Assembly (NCBI GenBank): GCA_036656795.1
Contig: JAVXHR010000038.1
Coordinates: forward strand, 1-8,998
Direction of reading: 5' to 3'
DNA length: 8,998 bases
Source of the DNA: CAUPWF01 sp036656795
GTDB taxonomy: Bacteria > Bacillota > Clostridia > Lachnospirales > Lachnospiraceae
In this document: one piece after another, positions 5,901 to 8,998 of the stretch
Layout of the letters: every line of letters begins with the position of its first letter
Position numbering within the stretch: position 1 is the first letter of the stretch
Translations under genes and position numbers: made by a program
Notes under the pieces: model-generated
The model's database searches: none
Seen by the model: only the letters and a program-made list of their open reading frames with translations
Told to the model about the DNA's origin: nothing

Positions 5901-8425
5901 CTTACTTCCAAAATCTCTTTAAAATCAACAACCGCATTTACTAAATTATTTTGTAGCATTAATGGTACTTTTATACAAGAAATAATCTGCTTGATACTAT
6001 CCAATTGATTCCTTATTGACGTCCAATCCGTATTATCGCCTTGATACAACTGGCCCACAAACTCTTGCAATTTATCCCTATTATCACAAAGCCACTGTTC
6101 CTTCTCTTTGAGAGTTTTAATTTGATTTAACAAATCCACTATATTTCCATCAGGTATTTTCTTTTGAATAGTGCGCGATAATCCAAGTATTTCTTTTTTA
6201 TCCTTTTTATAATCCTTATTGAATATTTTTGTAAATGAAGCATAATCTGTTTTAAACCTCTTAAGAATATCATCGTATCTAATGTCAAAGATTCCTTTTT
6301 CATAAGAATCTAAAATCCTTTTTCTCAATGTGTTGCACTCTACCAAATATTCTTCATATTGATTTAAAAGTGCTTCTCCATTCTTTCTTTTCCATTCATC
6401 AAACCACTGTTCCGTTGGGTAAATTTCATTTTCAAAATAGCTCAACTGCCCTATGATTTCACTCACACTTTCTTCAGTAAAATCAACCTTAAATCCAATA
6501 TGCTGCAGATGGTTTACATCCACTATCATTTGTTCCAGTTGCATTTGAAATGACTGAATTTCATCTTTTTCTGATTCCCTATTATTTATAAAAATATTTC
6601 TATCCACATTATTATAATAATTTTGTAACTCGTTCCACGTGCCTCCTATGTCTTCCTTAATTTTCTCTGCTGATAAACTGAATGCGCCAGATGAACACAC
6701 TGATTCAACATATTCATATGCGTCGTGATATTCCTCATTTAATTTTCCATATTCCTTCGCCTTTTCAGTTAACAGATTCATGTCCTCGCATAAAAGCCAA
6801 TCGGTTGGCACTCCGGGACATGTTGAAATTGTTTCAAAAAGTTTCGATAATAATTCTATATTCCTATATGTTACCTCTGCTCCGATTTCATTTCTCTTAA
6901 TTGCTTCACTAGAATGCTGCTCCAGTTCAGTTACTTCTAGATATAAATCACTAAGTTTTCTCTCAAGGTTTTGTCTTTCGACATGTGATACAGAATCAAT
7001 ACAAATTCCTTTCCATGGGTTCTTCTGATAGTCTCCACTCATTTTTCCCAATGTTTTCGAATACTCTTCAATTTGGTAGCGTGTCTCATGCAATTTTGCC
7101 ATATCAAAATCATTCACATTGTCAATATCAAAAATAATGTCAGGAACATTCTGCAGTTTCGATAATCTTCCTGTAATATCATATATGGATTTATTTAAAG
7201 GCTTACATATTTCATGAAGTTGTTTCGCATATTCATTTAATTGATTTCTTTTTCTCTCTAAACTGTCTAATTGATATAAGGCATCCTCTTGCATCTTTAT
7301 TCGATCTATGTTCAATGTTTTATTTAACTCGTTAAGTATTTCCTTTTTACTAACCTTGTAGCTATGTAACATTAAACAGAAATCCGAAAGGTCAGACTGT
7401 GACAATCGTTTATGTACTACTTCAAGAGCTGCCATTTTTTCGGATACAAACAAAACTTTCTTTCCATCAGCAAGTGCCTCTGCAATTATATTTGTTATCG
7501 TCTGACTTTTTCCTGTTCCTGGAGGTCCCTGTAAAACAAAGCTAATCCCTTGTTTAGAATATAAGATAGCATCCTGCTGACTAGAATCTGCATCTACAAC
7601 TTGAAAAATATTGATTGACTTTTCGTTCTTATCGTGATCATAATCATTAAATTCTTCTGGAACATTTTTTATTTCGCTCAAATCCCCTGCCAATGCTTTT
7701 AATATAGGATTATTTTGTATCTTTTCTGAATGAGCCTCTAAATCAGAATACATATTCATTTTTAGGAATGAGAAAAGACTTAATCCACATTCTTGTTTTA
7801 TGCTCCATCCGTTCACACTAATTGAATTCTGAATACTATCAAGATATTCAGCAATATCACTTTCATGAGAATCAAATTCTGGCAGGCATATACCAAAATC
7901 ATTCTCCAATTTGTATACTAATGTAGGATTGATAACAATTTCGTCTTCATGTATTTTTAACACATATGGAGATGTTAATGATTCAATACTTAATGTCACT
8001 GGTACCAAAATTAACGGTGATACCAGTTCCCATTTTGAATCTGGTGACTCTGTCCAATTTAAGAATCCAAAGGCAACATACAAAATATTTACACCTTGTT
8101 CCTCAATAGCAGTCCTAGCCTTATCCCTTAAACTTTTTAGTGTTTTTTGTTGTTCTCCTATAGATCTGTTGGTTGTAATATCCCCTGGAATTACCTTTTC
8201 ATTCGTTTCCTCTTCATCATCTTCCTCATAAAAATATGAAAACGGAAATGAAAATTCTCTTTCTTCAAGAACTAACTTTTTATATAACTCTTCTAAATCA
8301 GGAGTAATGATACGTATATTTGACCTCTTTGTATCTCTATAATTCAATAACCGATTTCTTTTCCCCATGTCTAAAAAACTTTTTTTCCAGCCTTCTATTC
8401 GCCTTTCCAACATTCCTTCTTCCAT
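2945..8425 (-). CDS. Giant DUF4011 - SF1 helicase - Vsr/DUF559-like nuclease - DUF3320 protein, likely anti-phage defence
   Basis: 1826 residues, intact. Domains in order: DUF4011-type N-terminus (about 9-230, WKKSFLDMGKRNRLLNYR); SF1 helicase motif I GPPGTGKSQT (G300-K306-T309); a long, mostly helical, charged insertion (about 370-1150); motif II VVFDEASQ (D1204, E1205); motif III AGDTKQLPP (D1229); WHYRSRNE (from 1280); motif V QGDERDTII (from 1406); motif VI VAITRAK (R1449). Then a PD-(D/E)xK-like nuclease with E1510, D1535 (RID), E1552 and D1554 (VECDGATYH) and a GWKIYRIWSTDW strand ending near 1590; then DUF3320 (about 1668-1715) and a second winged-helix-like stretch (about 1745-1815). 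The ATG at 8425 follows AGAGGTG. ATP-driven nucleic acid translocation plus cleavage is inferred; proteins of this architecture are found in defence loci (DISARM-related ARMADA-type arrays, from memory). No methylase or other partner is seen in the window, so it may act alone. Confidence 0.9.
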   Translation of the reverse strand: MEEGMLERRIEGWKKSFLDMGKRNRLLNYRDTKRSNIRIITPDLEELYKKLVLEEREFSFPFSYFYEEDDEEETNEKVIPGDITTNRSIGEQQKTLKSLRDKARTAIEEQGVNILYVAFGFLNWTESPDSKWELVSPLILVPVTLSIESLTSPYVLKIHEDEIVINPTLVYKLENDFGICLPEFDSHESDIAEYLDSIQNSISVNGWSIKQECGLSLFSFLKMNMYSDLEAHSEKIQNNPILKALAGDLSEIKNVPEEFNDYDHDKNEKSINIFQVVDADSSQQDAILYSKQGISFVLQGPPGTGKSQTITNIIAEALADGKKVLFVSEKMAALEVVHKRLSQSDLSDFCLMLHSYKVSKKEILNELNKTLNIDRIKMQEDALYQLDSLERKRNQLNEYAKQLHEICKPLNKSIYDITGRLSKLQNVPDIIFDIDNVNDFDMAKLHETRYQIEEYSKTLGKMSGDYQKNPWKGICIDSVSHVERQNLERKLSDLYLEVTELEQHSSEAIKRNEIGAEVTYRNIELLSKLFETISTCPGVPTDWLLCEDMNLLTEKAKEYGKLNEEYHDAYEYVESVCSSGAFSLSAEKIKEDIGGTWNELQNYYNNVDRNIFINNRESEKDEIQSFQMQLEQMIVDVNHLQHIGFKVDFTEESVSEIIGQLSYFENEIYPTEQWFDEWKRKNGEALLNQYEEYLVECNTLRKRILDSYEKGIFDIRYDDILKRFKTDYASFTKIFNKDYKKDKKEILGLSRTIQKKIPDGNIVDLLNQIKTLKEKEQWLCDNRDKLQEFVGQLYQGDNTDWTSIRNQLDSIKQIISCIKVPLMLQNNLVNAVVDFKEILEVRNRIEAYKNCTGKEKRIVSKQDELMTFQTMYSKAVTIIQFIDCISRNVDTVKFYCDESIDCSKLFSVLEKIIETHKIESQMNEEEELLKKIFITEYDGLNTCWSRIKEQLLWINEYKQACQAFIITDKFINEICTDKSIRQNCGQLAQSIEIKIMQMADRWSWFVNLFDKTEDLSNQKLSDVGDRIKLCATNMYLLEEWIDYSNSRKKCEEAGLKEFIIQCDKDIIPAEIMQKVYLKRFYRVWLDTVIPKHLEIANFRRRNQESLIEEFRKLDLLQMKIARTRIKTELISKLPDVNRTISASDEVAILRRELNKQRRIMPLRKLFRTIPNLLMALKPCLMMSPLSVSLFLQADSYDFDMVVFDEASQVHTEDAIGAIMRGKQVIIAGDTKQLPPTSFFAATTSDSDFDIDMNDEVEESNVFESILDEACTILPDRTLKWHYRSRNESLIAFSNAKIYNHNLITFPSPTEGEKDNGVEYVFVENGVYDRGGKKSNMQEAIKVAELVFEHIRTNPNRTLGVITFSEAQQHTVEMAIRNIRIEHSEYEYFFNEENPDAFFVKNLENVQGDERDTIIFSIGYAKDPNGVMYMNFGPLSRDGGYRRLNVAITRAKYNIKLVGSIRPTDIRVERTHSEGVKMLRSYIEFAIQGQKALDAEVNVSNVVNVDSPFEESVYDFLIKNGYDVATQVGCSGYRIDMAVKHPTLSGRFILGVECDGATYHSSRTARERDRLRQTILEDIGWKIYRIWSTDWIKDPQNEGDRLIAAVQKSLKNFIDDTEIEKAEIREVQEEIINYEIPVETIEISQNDMSHLIPEYVEADIWSVDRDYNDNTYLKSVINYVVQIESPIHFELLCKRVAPLMGNQKATVKVRNGVEYILSRFSTGVIKKGDFCWEKESKLPQVRKPNAINNRPIQHIAKEEIIEAMKLVLNNAYGISQEDLFVAVARIFGFGRTGGNIQVALKEAFDVMISDNIITILDGKVAMIEYFA

Positions 8426-8484
8426 ATGAACACCTCTTCCATGTTTACGTATAATCTATAAAGAACTATAATACTTTAATTATC

Positions 8485-8670
8485 TCACTTTGTCTGTCCA
8501 TTTTTCCGTACTCTTCGTGGATCCTCCGGCTTTTTTACATTTTGGGGGATTAACCAGGTCTTTCCCTTTTTCACTGCGCCTTCAACTCTGCCTTCACTGC
8601 AAAGTAGCGATATTCTCCTTGTAGATATATCCCATATTTCTGACATTTCTGCTGTAGTTAAAAAGTCCAT
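8485..8670 (-). CDS. 61-aa helix-turn-helix DNA-binding protein (excisionase/MerR-like HTH_17 type)
   Basis: MDFLTTAEMSEIWDISTRRI, then a stretch through EGRVEGAVKKGKTWLIP, and a basic tail (DPRRVRKNGQTK). The order 'LTT.E.S..W.IS.RRI..LC.EGR..GA.K.G..W.IP' is a winged HTH of the excisionase/MerR-like type, complete and of usual length for this family; the recognition helix is around residues 15-27. ATG at 8670-8668 has GGAGGTG five bases upstream. It ends 59 bases before the helicase-nuclease start on the same strand, and no clear terminator lies between, so the two are probably one operon. Such small HTH proteins often stand first in clostridial restriction and defence operons, so I infer a local regulator, perhaps self-repressing. 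A recombination directionality factor is the main alternative, but no integrase is visible. Confidence 0.85.
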   Translation of the reverse strand: MDFLTTAEMSEIWDISTRRISLLCSEGRVEGAVKKGKTWLIPQNVKKPEDPRRVRKNGQTK

Positions 8671-8706
8671 TTATACACCTCCACCTTAACTATCACATAT
8701 AAATTT

Positions 8707-8735
8707 ATTATATTCTTTTATCGGAATACTTTCAA
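8707..8735 (-). promoter_or_regulatory. Sigma-A-type promoter of the HTH - helicase operon
   Basis: Reading leftwards, TTGAAA (8735-8730) and a perfect TATAAT (8712-8707) are separated by exactly 17 bases. The transcript would start near 8700, leaving a leader of about 30 bases before the HTH start codon. The box quality suggests strong expression unless repressed; TATCAC motifs on both sides (8691-8696 and 8751-8756) and the palindrome CTATTAGAATAG (8761-8772) are possible operator parts. Confidence 0.75.
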
Positions 8736-8998
8736 CCATAAAATAGAGCATATCACTTTTCTATTAGAATAGCAGATATACTCTAGATCTCCACATAATA
8801 TTATAACTATTTCTCGCACTTGTCTGTAGGAACAGAAATCCCTTGCAAGCTCTTCCCTAACTGCCTGCGGGAATCTATCCAACAACGAATGCTCATTTTA
8901 CGGGCTTTCTAAGCCTTGCGACTGAGCAAACAAACGCACTCCACATGGCTTGAGCGGGGGATATTAATCACCATTTTGGAGCCTCAACCCTCATTATT
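8736..8998. other. Gene-poor right edge with nested stem-loop and two doubtful micro-ORFs
   Basis: No ORF over 60 codons lies here. On the minus strand a 17-aa ORF (8946-8893, MWSAFVCSVARLRKPVK) overlaps a 29-aa ORF (8896-8807, starting MSIRCWIDSRRQLG and ending VPTDKCEK) by ATGA. Neither has a recognisable ribosome binding site. The junction lies in a nested inverted repeat: TGCTCA (8890-8895) with TGAGCA (8923-8928), and inside it GGCTT (8903-8907) with AAGCC (8911-8915). It may be a decayed gene end, a structured non-coding element of a mobile unit, or neither. Confidence 0.3.

Noticed and set aside
2925..8231. Many plus-strand ORFs of 60-160 codons opposite the helicase gene
   Set aside because: They are antisense readings of the long helicase frame, without ribosome binding sites or recognisable domains.

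Overview
The window is AT-rich DNA that looks like an accessory region of a low-GC Firmicute, most likely a gut-type clostridium such as a Lachnospiraceae member. This rests on strong AGGAGG-like ribosome binding sites, TTG/GTG/ATG start use, and the styles of IS21, IS110 and excisionase-like HTH proteins. No rRNA, tRNA or housekeeping gene is visible, so the species cannot be fixed.

Left third (about 1-2740): a graveyard of mobile and defence debris. It starts with the C-terminal end of an unrecognised, possibly phage-structural gene (2-238, +) followed by a strong hairpin. Next is a 308-bp element with perfect 13-bp terminal inverted repeats (314-621) carrying only the first part of an IS21-type IstA on the minus strand, i.e. 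a MITE-like deletion derivative. Its right repeat abuts the N-terminal 57 codons of an AbiH-family abortive-infection gene (minus), which it truncates. Then comes a decayed IS21 copy (about 825-2450): istA has a one-base frameshift in an A7 run and an internal deletion of its catalytic core, and istB has lost its N-terminal half including the Walker A motif. An internally deleted C-terminal fragment of an IS110-family transposase (2462-2725) follows, and a perfect 38-bp palindrome (2738-2775) closes the region and probably acts as a two-way terminator.

Right two thirds (2755-8735, all minus strand): an apparently intact operon reading right to left. A well-formed sigma-A-type promoter (8707-8735) drives a 61-aa HTH DNA-binding protein, then a single 1826-aa protein built as DUF4011 - SF1 helicase with a very long helical insertion - Vsr/DUF559-like nuclease - DUF3320 - second winged-helix-like module. 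A 32-aa ORF with an excellent ribosome binding site and a 15-aa GTG ORF that stops inside the terminator palindrome follow. The large protein has the architecture of helicase-nucleases linked to anti-phage defence (the DUF4011-helicase-Vsr-DUF3320 group). With the abiH stump nearby and the surrounding IS wreckage, the region reads as a defence island.

Far right (8736-8998): no firm gene. It holds a nested stem-loop and two tiny minus-strand ORFs overlapping by ATGA, which are of uncertain meaning.
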